From positions 1-48,028 of the forward strand of contig CAYXGZ010000025.1 of assembly GCA_964464755.1 (NCBI GenBank): DNA of 48,028 nucleotides, written 5' to 3'. Shown here in pieces: positions 34,257 to 42,916 of the stretch. The DNA comes from CAYXGZ01 sp964464755 (GTDB lineage Bacteria > Planctomycetota > MHYJ01 > JACPRB01). The notes beneath the pieces are model-generated. The model saw only the letters and a list, made by a program, of their open reading frames with translations. It was not told where the DNA came from and ran no database searches. The position numbers and the translations under genes were made by a program. How positions within the stretch are numbered: the first letter of the stretch is position 1; each line of letters begins with the position of its first letter.

Positions 34257-35524
34257 CGCGGCGCCCCCGCGGTCCGCCGCGCGAACGAGGCCGCCAGGTC
34301 CTCGCCCGAGCGGACCACGCGCGGCGCCAGGCCGATGGCCTCCAGCGCGGCGACGGTCGCCGCCGCGGCGCCCTTCCCCTGCCCCGGGTCCATCGCGGCG
34401 AACGAGGCCGCGTCGAGCACGATCGGCACGACGCGCACCGCCTTGCGCCGGAAGCCTCCGAGGATCTCGACGAGCCGGTCGTCCGGCGCCTCCGTGCCCG
34501 GCAGGATCAGCAGCACCACCGAGCCCTCCGGCACCAGCCGCAGGCCCTGCATCACGAGCTGGAGGTACGGCGTGCGCCCCGTCGCCTTGAGCACCGCGAG
34601 CGTCTCGAGCAGCGCCGCGCGCTGCGCCGCGCCGGGCCGGGCCGGCAGCACCACCGGCGTGCCTCCGTCCGCGATGAGCCGCACGGAGTAGAGCCGCGAC
34701 AGGGCGTGGTCGCCGACGGAGGCCGCGATCCGCACGGCCGCCTCGAGCGTCGAGCCCCGCCCCAGCCCCCGCAGCGAGGCCTGCGAGGCGTCGAGGAAGA
34801 TCGTCAGGTCGAGGTTCGTGTCGGTCTCGAACTCCTTGAGCACGAGCCGGCCCCAGCGCACCGTCGAGGCCCAGTGGATGTGCCGGGTGTTGTCCCCGGG
34901 GCGGTACTCGCGCGTCCCGAGGAAGCCCGCCGCCTGGCCCGCCCGCGCCGCCTCGGGCGACGACACGGGCATGCGGCTCTGCTCCTCGCGCAGGTCGAGG
35001 TCCCGGATCGGGAACGGCCGCGGCGTCACGAGGATCTCGCCCGTCCCGGCCGCCGGCACCGCCCGCCGGAAGAACCCGAGCGGGTCCGTGACGATCACCT
35101 CCGCGGGCCCGATCTCGAACTTCCCCCGGCCCTGCTCGCAGCGGCCCTCGTAGGCCAGCTCGAGGCCCCGCGGGTCCGCGCCGAGGAACGGGACGAGGAT
35201 GCGCTTCAGCGGCAGGAAGTCCGGCGCGAACCAGTCGTGGACCTCGAGGTAGAGCAGCGGCAGCAGGAAGCGCGAGCGGACGCGCAGCACCACGGGCACG
35301 GGGTCGTCCTCGACGGCCCGCGACGGCAGCTCCCGCGCCACCGCGACGGAGGCCGCGCCGAGCCGGACGTAGAGCCACGACAGGAGCAGCAGCGCGACGA
35401 GCGACTCGAACGCGGCGATGAGGACGCGGTTGTCGTAGAGGACGCCGACGACGCCCGCGAAGACGGCGAGCAGGAGCGTCGTGCTGAGCCGCGTGACCGT
35501 GCGGATCTGGTCGTAGGCCGACAC
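34253..35524 (-). CDS. DUF58 protein with vWA-like region
   Basis: A 423-aa protein. Two N-terminal transmembrane helices (STTLLLAVFAGVVGVLY; AAFESLVALLLLSWLYV) precede a beta-rich region and the DUF58 signature FLGTREYRPGDNTRHIHWASTVRWGRLVLKEFE. A von Willebrand A-like domain follows (LTIFLDAS metal-binding start). It typically partners MoxR ATPases. The GTG start lies 4 nt after the MoxR stop, and the stop overlaps the transglutaminase ATG (ATGA). Operon membership is unambiguous. Confidence 0.94.
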   Translation of the reverse strand: MSAYDQIRTVTRLSTTLLLAVFAGVVGVLYDNRVLIAAFESLVALLLLSWLYVRLGAASVAVARELPSRAVEDDPVPVVLRVRSRFLLPLLYLEVHDWFAPDFLPLKRILVPFLGADPRGLELAYEGRCEQGRGKFEIGPAEVIVTDPLGFFRRAVPAAGTGEILVTPRPFPIRDLDLREEQSRMPVSSPEAARAGQAAGFLGTREYRPGDNTRHIHWASTVRWGRLVLKEFETDTNLDLTIFLDASQASLRGLGRGSTLEAAVRIAASVGDHALSRLYSVRLIADGGTPVVLPARPGAAQRAALLETLAVLKATGRTPYLQLVMQGLRLVPEGSVVLLILPGTEAPDDRLVEILGGFRRKAVRVVPIVLDAASFAAMDPGQGKGAAAATVAALEAIGLAPRVVRSGEDLAASFARRTAGAPR

Positions 35525-35528
35525 CGCC

Positions 35529-36530
35529 CTAGCCCTCGACGGAGATCGGGACCTCGACCTTCGCGAGCAGGTCCTTGAGGATGGCCTCGTCCGTGGAGCC
35601 GCGCAGCGCGGCGTGCGGCTTGAGGACGAGGCGGTGCCCCAGGACCAGCGGGGCGAGCTTCTTGACGTGGTCGGGGGCGACGAAGGCCTGGCCGCCGAGG
35701 AAGGCGAAGGCCTGCACGGCCCGGATCAGGCTCAGCGTGCCGCGGGGGCCCGCGCCGAGGGCGACGTCGGGGTGCGCCCGGCTCGCCCGGGCCAGGCGCG
35801 CGCAGTACTGCTTCACCGACGGGTGCACGAAGACCTGCTGCACGGCGGCGCGCAGCCGCTGGATCTCCTCGAGCTGCAGCGCGGGCTGCAGGGTGTCGAC
35901 GGGGTGCCCGCCCGCCTGGCGGTCGAAGATCTGCACCTCCTCGGCCTCCGTCGGGTAGCCGATGCGCAGGCGCAGCGCGAAGCGGTCGAGCTGGGTCTCG
36001 GGCAGCGGGAAGGTCCCCGCCATCTCCACCGGGTTCAGCGTCGCGATGACGAAGAACACGTCGGGGAGCTTGTGCGTGCGGCCGTCCGAGGTGACCTGCG
36101 ACTCCTCCATGCACTCGAGGAGGGCGGACTGCGTCCGCGGCGTCGCGCGGTTGATCTCGTCGGCCAGCAGCACGTTGCCGAAGACGGGGCCCTTCTTGAA
36201 CTCGAAGTCCTGGGTCTTCGGGTTGAACATCGACGCGCCGGTCACGTCGAGCGGCAGCAGGTCGGGCGTGAACTGGATGCGCTTGAACTCTCCGCCCAGG
36301 GAGCGGGCGATGGCCTTCGCGAGGGTCGTCTTGCCGATGCCGGGAACGTCCTCGACGAGGAGGTGGCCGCGCACGAGCAGGGGGACGAGCGCGAGGCGGA
36401 TCTGCTCCTGCTTCCCCACCATGACGGTGCGGACGCTCTCCTCGAGCTTGCGGGCGAGACGGGCGGCGTCCTCGAACCCGGGCGCGGGGGGCCGGATCAG
36501 CGAGGTCCCGCGGGGGGCGTCGTTCGGCAC
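35529..36530 (-). CDS. MoxR-family AAA+ ATPase
   Basis: A 333-aa ATPase with Walker A EDVPGIGKTTLAKAIA near residue 60 and Walker B VLLADEINRATPRTQSALLECMEE. Sensor and family motifs follow (FFVIATLNPVEMAGTFPLPETQLDRFALRL). MoxR proteins act as chaperone-like ATPases for partner vWA proteins; DUF58 is encoded 4 nt downstream. GTG 36530 is chosen over ATG 36542 because -10 box TATGAT overlaps that ATG and ends 8 nt before the GTG. It heads the four-gene operon. Confidence 0.95.
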   Translation of the reverse strand: MPNDAPRGTSLIRPPAPGFEDAARLARKLEESVRTVMVGKQEQIRLALVPLLVRGHLLVEDVPGIGKTTLAKAIARSLGGEFKRIQFTPDLLPLDVTGASMFNPKTQDFEFKKGPVFGNVLLADEINRATPRTQSALLECMEESQVTSDGRTHKLPDVFFVIATLNPVEMAGTFPLPETQLDRFALRLRIGYPTEAEEVQIFDRQAGGHPVDTLQPALQLEEIQRLRAAVQQVFVHPSVKQYCARLARASRAHPDVALGAGPRGTLSLIRAVQAFAFLGGQAFVAPDHVKKLAPLVLGHRLVLKPHAALRGSTDEAILKDLLAKVEVPISVEG

Positions 36531-36537
36531 GGCGGGG

Positions 36538-36543
36538 ATCATA
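36538..36543 (-). promoter_or_regulatory. -10 box TATGAT for the MoxR operon
   Basis: On the minus strand GGTATGAT ends 8 nt before the MoxR GTG start, predicting a leader of about 1 nt. Confidence 0.6.
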
Positions 36544-36599
36544 CCGGATCGGACGCCGGCCCGCGCCGCTTCTTTCTCGATCCGCCGCCGCCCTCCGGG

Positions 36600-36605
36600 T
36601 ATCCT
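36600..36605 (+). promoter_or_regulatory. -10 box TATCCT with leadered start
   Basis: GGGTATCCT lies 27 nt before ATG 36633, and GAGGAG (36622-36627) sits 5 nt before that ATG. This gene uses a short leader with a true Shine-Dalgarno, unlike most neighbours. Confidence 0.6.
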
Positions 36606-36632
36606 TGTCGCCTTACCCAACGAGGAGATTCC

Positions 36633-37433
36633 ATGAAGGCGTTCGCCCTGCTGCTGGCCCTGCTCGTCGCCGCCCCCCAGGACAAGATCACCCTGAAGCC
36701 CAACGAGGCGAAGGGCGACAAGATCTCGCACCAGTCCACCACCAAGGTGTCGATCAAGATCGACATGCAGGGCCAGGAGATCCCCGTGGACTCCACCAGC
36801 ATCACCAAGCAGGTCCGCGAGATCCACGAGGCCGTCGACGGCCGCGCCACCCGCCTGACGCTCGAGACGACCGAGGAGGTCACCAAGTCCTCGTCGCCCA
36901 TGGGCGTGCAGGAGCAGAACGGCCCGCTGCACGGGCTCAAGGTCACCTACAAGATCGTCGACGGCAAGCCGGTCGTCGAGACCCCCGAGAAGCTGGCCGA
37001 GGCCGCGGTCGCCGCCCTCGAGATCGGCCGCCACTACAAGTTCCTCCCGAAGACCCCGGTCGGCCTCGGCGAGTCCTGGGAGATCAAGGGCCAGGACGCC
37101 GTGGACCTCTTCGGCAAGAAGGGCGAGAAGGTGATCTCCGCGAAGGTGGTCAACACCCTCAAGGAGGTCAAGGAGCTCGACGGGAAGAAGGTCGCCGTGA
37201 TCACCTCGAAGATCGAGGTCAAGCAGGTCGGCCAGCCCGAGGGCGCGCCGATGGAGCAGACCATCACCTTCAAGGCCGAGGGCGAGAACATCGTCCTGAT
37301 CGAGAAGGGCCTCTCGATCTCCGTGAAGATGAAGGGCTCGATGGACCTGGTCATGGGCCCCGAGGACGAGGAAGGCGCGCTCAAGGGCAGCGGGACCATC
37401 GAGATCGAGGCCAAGGACGAGCTGCTGAAGTAG
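36633..37433 (+). CDS. Exported protein, DUF6263-like
   Basis: A 266-aa protein with signal peptide MKAFALLLALLVAA. The mature part is Lys/Glu/Val-rich with long beta strands (DKISHQSTTKVSIKIDMQGQ; LGESWEIKG; SISVKMKGSMDLVMG), similar to the DUF6263 type of exported beta-rich proteins of unknown function. It has a strong Shine-Dalgarno, implying good expression. The peptide-binding-protein gene starts 1 nt after its stop, so it may share a transcript with the transporter genes. Confidence 0.75.
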   Translation: MKAFALLLALLVAAPQDKITLKPNEAKGDKISHQSTTKVSIKIDMQGQEIPVDSTSITKQVREIHEAVDGRATRLTLETTEEVTKSSSPMGVQEQNGPLHGLKVTYKIVDGKPVVETPEKLAEAAVAALEIGRHYKFLPKTPVGLGESWEIKGQDAVDLFGKKGEKVISAKVVNTLKEVKELDGKKVAVITSKIEVKQVGQPEGAPMEQTITFKAEGENIVLIEKGLSISVKMKGSMDLVMGPEDEEGALKGSGTIEIEAKDELLK

Positions 37434-37434
37434 C

Positions 37435-38976
37435 ATGCGGAGCGCCGCCGCCGCGCTGGCCGTCCTGCTCCTGCTCGGGTGCGACCGCAAGGCCGCCCCC
37501 CCGGAGCTCGCGGTCACCTACGTCTGCGGCGACGAGCCCAACACGCTCGACCCCCAGGGGACGAGCTGGGGCGCCTCGGCCCGGATCCTCGTCAACGTCT
37601 TCGAGACCCTCGTCACGTTCTCGGCCGACGGCCGCTCGATCGTGCCGGGCCTGGCCGAGAAGTGGACGACCTCCGCCGACGGGAGGACCTGGACCTTCAC
37701 GCTGCGGACCGCGAAGTTCCACGACGGGACCGACTTCGACGCCGCGGCCGTGAAGTTCGCCTTCGACCGGCTCCAGGGCCGCTCGGAGTGGAAGCCCAAG
37801 TCCTACCCCTACGGCCCGCAGTTCGACAACGTCGAGGCCGTCGAGGCGACGGACGCCCGCACCGCGACCTTCCGCCTCAAGGCCCCCAGCGCGATCTTCC
37901 TGCCGACGCTCGCGCTCTTCGCGGCCGGCATCCCGTCGCCGACCGCCGTGAAGAAGGGCGTGGAGGAGTTCGGCTTCCACCCCGTGGGCACGGGCCCGCT
38001 CAAGTTCAAGGAGTGGGAGCGCGGCGTGAAGGTGGTGCTGTCGAAGCACGCGGGCTACTGGGGCGCCGCGAAGGCCTCGATGGACCGGCTCATCGTGCTG
38101 ATCGCCTCCGACCCCCAGACCGCGCTGCAGAAGCTGGTGCGGGGCGAGGCCCAGGTCTGCGAGCACATCACGCTGGCCGACGTCCCGACGGTCGAGAAGA
38201 ACCCCGACCTCCGGATGGAATGGGAGGAGAGCCTCAACGTCTGCTACCTCGGCTTCAACGTCCGGGTCGCGCCGTACTCGGACGTCAACTTCCGCCGGGC
38301 GCTGGCCCACGCGATCGACCGAAAGAAGCTGAACGACCTCGCGTACCACGGGCAGGCGACGGCGGCGCGGACGATCGTGCCCCCGGCGATCTGGGAGGCG
38401 CCCGCGGACCTCGAGCTGCCCGCGTTCGACGTCGCGAAGGGCAAGGAACTGCTCGCGAAGGTGGCCCTGCCGGCGGGCTTCCAGCCGGTGCTCTGGCACA
38501 TGACGTACCCCCGGCCCTACGTGCAGGAGCCGGACAAGGTCGCGCTGGTGCTGAAAGACGCGTTCGCGGCGCTGGGTCTCGACCTGAAGCTCGAGGGCTT
38601 CGGGATCGACGCGTACAACAAGAAGATCCAGGACCCCGCGCACCCGATGTTCCTGCTGGGCTGGTCGGCGGACTACGCGGACCCGGACAACTTCCTCTTC
38701 GCGCTGCTGCACGGGGACTCGATGGGCGACCGCGCGGCGCCGTCGGGCACGAACAATACGTTCTTCGACGACGCGCGCTTCAACCAGGTCACGCTCGCGG
38801 CGCAGACCGAGCTGGACGCCGCGAAGCGGAAGGCGCTCTACGACGAGGCGCTGCGGATCGCGGCGCGCGAGTGCCCGTCGGTGCCGCTGGTGCACGTGCG
38901 GCAGATGGCGGCCTGCCGGAAGGCGGTCCGCTACGACATCCACCCCATCGAATACCGGCTCTGGGACATCAAGTAG
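37435..38976 (+). CDS. Peptide ABC transporter substrate-binding lipoprotein
   Basis: A 513-aa SBP_bac_5 (DppA/OppA-type) protein with lipobox LLLLGC (Cys16). The N-terminal signature DEPNTLDPQG and later FRRALAHAIDRKKLNDLAYHGQA are typical. It captures di- or oligopeptides, or similar ligands, in the periplasm and delivers them to the permeases encoded immediately downstream. Its stop overlaps the GTG of the first permease (TAGTG). The ligand is not predictable. Confidence 0.95.
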   Translation: MRSAAAALAVLLLLGCDRKAAPPELAVTYVCGDEPNTLDPQGTSWGASARILVNVFETLVTFSADGRSIVPGLAEKWTTSADGRTWTFTLRTAKFHDGTDFDAAAVKFAFDRLQGRSEWKPKSYPYGPQFDNVEAVEATDARTATFRLKAPSAIFLPTLALFAAGIPSPTAVKKGVEEFGFHPVGTGPLKFKEWERGVKVVLSKHAGYWGAAKASMDRLIVLIASDPQTALQKLVRGEAQVCEHITLADVPTVEKNPDLRMEWEESLNVCYLGFNVRVAPYSDVNFRRALAHAIDRKKLNDLAYHGQATAARTIVPPAIWEAPADLELPAFDVAKGKELLAKVALPAGFQPVLWHMTYPRPYVQEPDKVALVLKDAFAALGLDLKLEGFGIDAYNKKIQDPAHPMFLLGWSADYADPDNFLFALLHGDSMGDRAAPSGTNNTFFDDARFNQVTLAAQTELDAAKRKALYDEALRIAARECPSVPLVHVRQMAACRKAVRYDIHPIEYRLWDIK

Positions 38977-39992
38977 TGGCCGGCTACGTCCTGCGACGCC
39001 TGGTCTCCGCCCTCCCCCTGCTCGTCGCCGTGTCGTTCCTCGTCTTCTTCCTCTCGCGGACCGGGAGCCGGGATCCGGTGGACGCGATCCTCGGCGAGAA
39101 GGGCACGGCCGCGGCGCGGGCGCAGGTGACGAGGGACCTGGGGCTGGACCGGCCGCTGATCGTGCAGTACGGGATCTACCTCCGGGGCATCGTGACGCGC
39201 TTCGACTTCGGCAAGTCGTACGCGCGCGGGGGCCAGTCGGTGTCGGAGCAGATCCGGCGCCGCTTCCCCGCGACGGTGGAACTGACGCTGGCGGCGCTGC
39301 TGCTGGCGATCGCGCTGGGGATCCCGGCCGGGCTCCTGTCGGCAGTCTACAAGGGGACGTGGATCGACGCGGTGTCGATGGGCGTGTCGCTCGCGGGAGT
39401 GTCGATCCCGGTGTTCTGGCTGGGCCTGCTGCTGCTGCTGGCGCTGGGCGGGATCTTCCCGATCGGCGGGCGGATCGACGCGGCGTACGACTTCCCCGAG
39501 GGGGCGTGGCGGAGCGGGTTCCTCGTCCTGGACACGCTGGCGAACGGCGAGTGGGCGGCACTGGGGGACGTGCTGCGGCATCTCGCGCTGCCCGCGCTGG
39601 CGCTGGCGACAATCCCGATGGCGATGACGGCGCGTATCACGCGGGCGGCGATGCTGGACGAGCTTTCGAGCGACCACGTGCGGACGGCGAAGGCGAAGGG
39701 GCTGGGGCCGGTCGCGGTGGTGTGGAAGCACGGGTTCCGCAACGCGCTGGTGCCGGTCGTGACGCTGCTGGGGCTGGAGGCGGGCTACCTGCTGGGCGGC
39801 GCGGTGCTGACGGAGACGGTGTTCGCGTGGCCCGGGATGGGGACGTACGTGGTGGACTCGGTGTTCGCGGCGGACCCGATGGCGATCTGCGGGGCGTCGA
39901 TCGTGATCGGCGCGACGTTCGTCGCGGCGAACCTGGCGGTGGATTTGGCGTACGGCTTCATCGACCCGAGGATCCGCCATGGATCGGCGTAA
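38976..39992 (+). CDS. Peptide ABC transporter permease, DppB type
   Basis: A 338-aa inner-membrane permease. The N-terminus VAGYVLRRLVSALPLLVAVSFLVFFL and DLGLDRPLIVQYGIYLRGI are typical of DppB. The EAA loop is in ARITRAAMLDELSSDHVRTAKAKGL, and a C-terminal LLGGAVLTETVFAWPGMG block follows. The GTG start shares its first base with the end of the binding-protein stop. Codons in this gene shift strongly to G-ending forms compared with upstream genes. Confidence 0.95.
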   Translation: MAGYVLRRLVSALPLLVAVSFLVFFLSRTGSRDPVDAILGEKGTAAARAQVTRDLGLDRPLIVQYGIYLRGIVTRFDFGKSYARGGQSVSEQIRRRFPATVELTLAALLLAIALGIPAGLLSAVYKGTWIDAVSMGVSLAGVSIPVFWLGLLLLLALGGIFPIGGRIDAAYDFPEGAWRSGFLVLDTLANGEWAALGDVLRHLALPALALATIPMAMTARITRAAMLDELSSDHVRTAKAKGLGPVAVVWKHGFRNALVPVVTLLGLEAGYLLGGAVLTETVFAWPGMGTYVVDSVFAADPMAICGASIVIGATFVAANLAVDLAYGFIDPRIRHGSA

Positions 39993-40812
39993 GTGGCGGG
40001 TGCTGTTCCGGCACAAGGGCGCGATGGCGGGACTCGCGGCGCTCGGGTTGCTGGTGCTGTTGTCGCTGGGGATCGGGGTGTTGACGGGTCACGATCCGAA
40101 CGCGATCGCGGGGCGGGAGATGCAGGGGCCGTCGGCGTCGCACTGGCTGGGGACGGACGACCTGGGGAGGGACCTGTTCGCGCGGATCGGCCACGGCGGG
40201 CGGGTGTCGCTGCTGATCGGGCTGGCGTCGGTGGCGCTGTCGATGCTGATCGGGATCCCGCTGGGGGCGGTGGCGGGCTGGTTCGGCGGGTGGACGGATT
40301 TCGTGGTGTCGCGCCTGCTGGAGGTGATGCTGGCGCTGCCGTCGATCCTGCTGGCGATCCTGATCGCGACGTCGCTGGGCAAGGGGATGGGGACGCTGGT
40401 GCTGGCGACGGGGATCGTGGGGATCCCGCAGTTCGCGCGGCAGGTGCGGGCGGGGGTGCTGTCGCTGAAGGAGCGGGACTTCGTGCAGGCGAGCCGGGCG
40501 CTGGGGGCGGGGCCGTGGCGGACGCTGTTCCGCGAGGTGCTGCCGAACGCGATGGGGCCGATCCTGGTGCTGGCGACGCTGGGGGTGGGCGGGGCGATCC
40601 TGACGGCGGCGGGGTTGTCGTTCCTGGGGCTGGGGGTGGAGACGGGGACGCCGGAGTGGGGGGCGATGCTGCACGAGGGGCGGCGGGCGTTCCAGAAGGG
40701 CGCGCACCTGGCGGTGTACTCGGGGCTGGCGATCACGCTGGCGGTGCTGTCGGTGAACCTGTTCGGGGACGGGTTGCGTGACGCGATGGATCCGAGGACG
40801 ACGAGGGGGTAG
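39979..40812 (+). CDS. Peptide ABC transporter permease, DppC type
   Basis: A 277-aa permease. The DppC-type hallmark HWLGTDDLGRDLFARIGHGGRVSLLIG is near residue 55, and the EAA loop is ERDFVQASRALGAGPWRTLFREVLPNA. The end GLSFLGLGVETGTPEWGAML is conserved. It overlaps the first permease by 14 bp. No ATP-binding subunit (DppD/F type) follows: the next sequence is an AT-richer island. Confidence 0.95.
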   Translation: MDRRKWRVLFRHKGAMAGLAALGLLVLLSLGIGVLTGHDPNAIAGREMQGPSASHWLGTDDLGRDLFARIGHGGRVSLLIGLASVALSMLIGIPLGAVAGWFGGWTDFVVSRLLEVMLALPSILLAILIATSLGKGMGTLVLATGIVGIPQFARQVRAGVLSLKERDFVQASRALGAGPWRTLFREVLPNAMGPILVLATLGVGGAILTAAGLSFLGLGVETGTPEWGAMLHEGRRAFQKGAHLAVYSGLAITLAVLSVNLFGDGLRDAMDPRTTRG

Positions 40813-40853
40813 AAATGGATGAGCCGACCATCTCATCGTTATGAAGACCCAGC

Positions 40854-42146
40854 ATGCTGCACGATAGATCACTGACTGCGAGAATCGCCGTTGCCTATGT
40901 TGATCGTTTGGTAACTGCGGCCGGAATGATCTGGCGCCAGTTGACCGGAGAAGACATCGGCCTCGACGGCCTGATTGAATCAAGGGCTCGCGGCTGCACC
41001 TTCGTTCAGGTCAAGGGCACGGCTTCGACCTTTGTCTCCAAGAAGAAGATCCGCTTCCCCTTTAAGAGAAACACTCACGACAAATACTGGCTCTCTCGCG
41101 GAGTTCCGGTCCTCATCTGCCTCGTAGAGCGGGCTAAGAGGGAGGCAGAAGGTCAGGTTTGCCATTGGATCGACTACAGTCGAGCCCAACGCACTCGTCC
41201 GCTTGCTAAGACTTCCTGCACCCTGGATCTCACTGAACTCAAGAACCAATCGCCAAGTACGTACCTTCGCACAACCACAATTCGCGATTCCGGGCAGCTG
41301 GCAGAGTGGCTCAATCAAGTGGTAGTTTCTTTGAAGTCGTCGAACCTAGACGATGGACTGCGAGCAGCAGAGTTGCTTCTTGAACAAGGGTCTCCAAGAG
41401 AAGCCCTCAGCATTCTAAAGAAGTCGAAGCAGGGACTGGGCGGAGCACTTCCCATCGACTTGACGCTTCGATTGGCGAAAGCACTTCGCCGCCTAGGGGA
41501 TGGAAGGAGTCTCATTGCTCTTGCTGACCGGAGTGGACTGGAGGGCTCTGCCAAACGCACACTCCATTACGAGCTTGCATTCCACTACATGTTTAGCGCG
41601 TTCCGACGGAAAGCAGACAGCGGGGACAAGAACTGGACTCTAGCCAAGTCCCACCTAATGAAGAGCTTTCCCGGCACCAGGCCATCAAAAGAGAAGCTCA
41701 TCGCGTATAGCGGACTCGTTCTCTGTCAGGCTATGCGCAAACTCTGCAACAGGCAATTTCGAATGCACAAGAGGCCCCTGCTTGAACTTCGACGCCTGCT
41801 TGGTTGGTGGATTGGTTGTGGCCTAGAGAGAAACCGAAGGGACTACACCAAACGCATTCTCAACGCTCAACTTGCACTTTGCCGAGCTAACGCCGCATTA
41901 GGGGAGTTCGATGAAGCCAAGAAGAATCTTCAAGCGGTTCGAGCACTCTATCGCCTACGGAAGTCGTATCATTCGCCGCTCTGGCTCGCCCATCTCTATC
42001 TCACAGAGCGTCTACTCCAACTTCTGTTCCCGCGGGCCTGGAAGCCTGCTGATGGCATTCAGGGAGATTTGGCACTTGCCAGCGTACGGGATGACCCTGA
42101 AGTACATGCGTTCAGAGATTTCATTGAAGGGGCGCCTGCGTCTTGA
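40854..42146 (+). CDS. DUF4365-type nuclease-like protein with TPR-like C-terminus
   Basis: A 430-aa protein. Residues 24-56 (GMIWRQLTGEDIGLDGLIES... then TFVQVKGT) match DUF4365, a PD-(D/E)XK-like fold with candidate catalytic Asp38 and Gln52-x-Lys54. The C-terminal two-thirds (from about 155) is helical with TPR-like pairs such as DGLRAAELLLEQGSPREALSIL and ANAALGEFDEAKKNLQAVRALY. DUF4365 domains recur in bacterial defence and accessory genes, so an antiphage or mobile-element role is plausible but inferred. The base composition is clearly more AT-rich than the flanks, and neither a GTAnnnT leaderless box nor a strong Shine-Dalgarno is visible. Confidence 0.78.
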   Translation: MLHDRSLTARIAVAYVDRLVTAAGMIWRQLTGEDIGLDGLIESRARGCTFVQVKGTASTFVSKKKIRFPFKRNTHDKYWLSRGVPVLICLVERAKREAEGQVCHWIDYSRAQRTRPLAKTSCTLDLTELKNQSPSTYLRTTTIRDSGQLAEWLNQVVVSLKSSNLDDGLRAAELLLEQGSPREALSILKKSKQGLGGALPIDLTLRLAKALRRLGDGRSLIALADRSGLEGSAKRTLHYELAFHYMFSAFRRKADSGDKNWTLAKSHLMKSFPGTRPSKEKLIAYSGLVLCQAMRKLCNRQFRMHKRPLLELRRLLGWWIGCGLERNRRDYTKRILNAQLALCRANAALGEFDEAKKNLQAVRALYRLRKSYHSPLWLAHLYLTERLLQLLFPRAWKPADGIQGDLALASVRDDPEVHAFRDFIEGAPAS

Positions 42147-42275
42147 GCTCACTCTACCCAAGGCCCGCGAAGGGCAAGATCAACACTCAACTCTAGCGAA
42201 CCGTAGCTTCTGGCCCTCAGGAGGAAGTTTCGCGGTGCCGAACGACCCCGGCCTAGAGATCGAGATCCTGCAATC

Positions 42276-42488
42276 GTGAAGAAAAATCGAGTTACGTCGT
42301 TTCAACGGCTGATAGGTCCGCTGCTGATTGCCTTGGGAGCGGCCGCCTTTCACGGGGGCCGTCGCATGAAATTCGGCCCGACAGTAGGCAACCTGGTCCT
42401 GACCGGGGTCTGCCTAGGGCTGGGACTCTGGTTAACGTGGAGGGCGATCTGGAGAAGCAGGCGCGGACCGGCCAGTGGAGATGATTGA
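42276..42488 (+). CDS. Small membrane protein of unknown function
   Basis: A 70-aa frame starting at GTG, with two hydrophobic segments (RLIGPLLIALGAAAF and VGNLVLTGVCLGLGLWLTW), basic flanks and a charged end. It lies 129 nt after the DUF4365-like gene in the island. It could be a small inner-membrane protein; no family is recognised and the Shine-Dalgarno is weak. Confidence 0.45.
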   Translation: MKKNRVTSFQRLIGPLLIALGAAAFHGGRRMKFGPTVGNLVLTGVCLGLGLWLTWRAIWRSRRGPASGDD

Positions 42489-42581
42489 CTTGGAGCTCCT
42501 ATGCGGGCTGTGGACCTGAGAGGCTCATCGAATTGAATAGAGAAACGCGAGGCGACAGACTGAGATCTCAGTGGAGGACCC

Positions 42582-42815
42582 ATGGATAAGTTGATCAAGC
42601 GGCCAGGCGACGTTCGCGTATCGAAGGGATCTTTCATTCTTGGCTTGGGGGTGTGGGCGAAGAAGGACGAGTCGGGAACCATCCACATCCATCTGACTGG
42701 AGATCGGAAGTTCCACACGACGATCACGGACAAGCCAGACTCAGTTCGATACCATCGGACGTTGTTCCGTAACCTGCAGCGGATGCTGGAACAGCACGGT
42801 GTTTGGCCATATTGA
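42582..42815 (+). CDS. Small hypothetical protein
   Basis: A 77-aa soluble protein beginning MDKLIKRPGDVRVSKGSFIL. A GGAGG Shine-Dalgarno 5 nt upstream supports the start. The sequence has a beta-rich first half and a helical end (YHRTLFRNLQRMLEQHG). No family recognised. It is in the AT-richer island and faces the minus-strand gene at 42917, with a hairpin between them. Confidence 0.55.
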   Translation: MDKLIKRPGDVRVSKGSFILGLGVWAKKDESGTIHIHLTGDRKFHTTITDKPDSVRYHRTLFRNLQRMLEQHGVWPY

Positions 42816-42870
42816 GAGCCGCGCTCCAGAGCTCTGCCCCCAGCCGAAAGCCGCATGGTCCCGCTTGAGC

Positions 42871-42902
42871 CCACTCCAGCCGGAACAAGTGCGCTGGAGT
42901 GG
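42871..42902. terminator. Hairpin between convergent island genes
   Basis: Perfect 10-nt arms CCACTCCAGC and GCTGGAGTGG enclose a 12-nt loop, midway between a plus-strand gene ending at 42815 and a minus-strand gene ending at 42917. There is no T-run, so it could be a Rho-aided or bidirectional barrier. Confidence 0.5.
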
Positions 42903-42916
42903 ACGTGCTTGCCCTT

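Noticed and set aside
41911..42279. 122-codon frame overlapping the 3' end of the DUF4365-like gene
   Set aside because: It overlaps the DUF4365-like frame for most of its first half and its sequence has no recognisable features; it is likely a chance frame.
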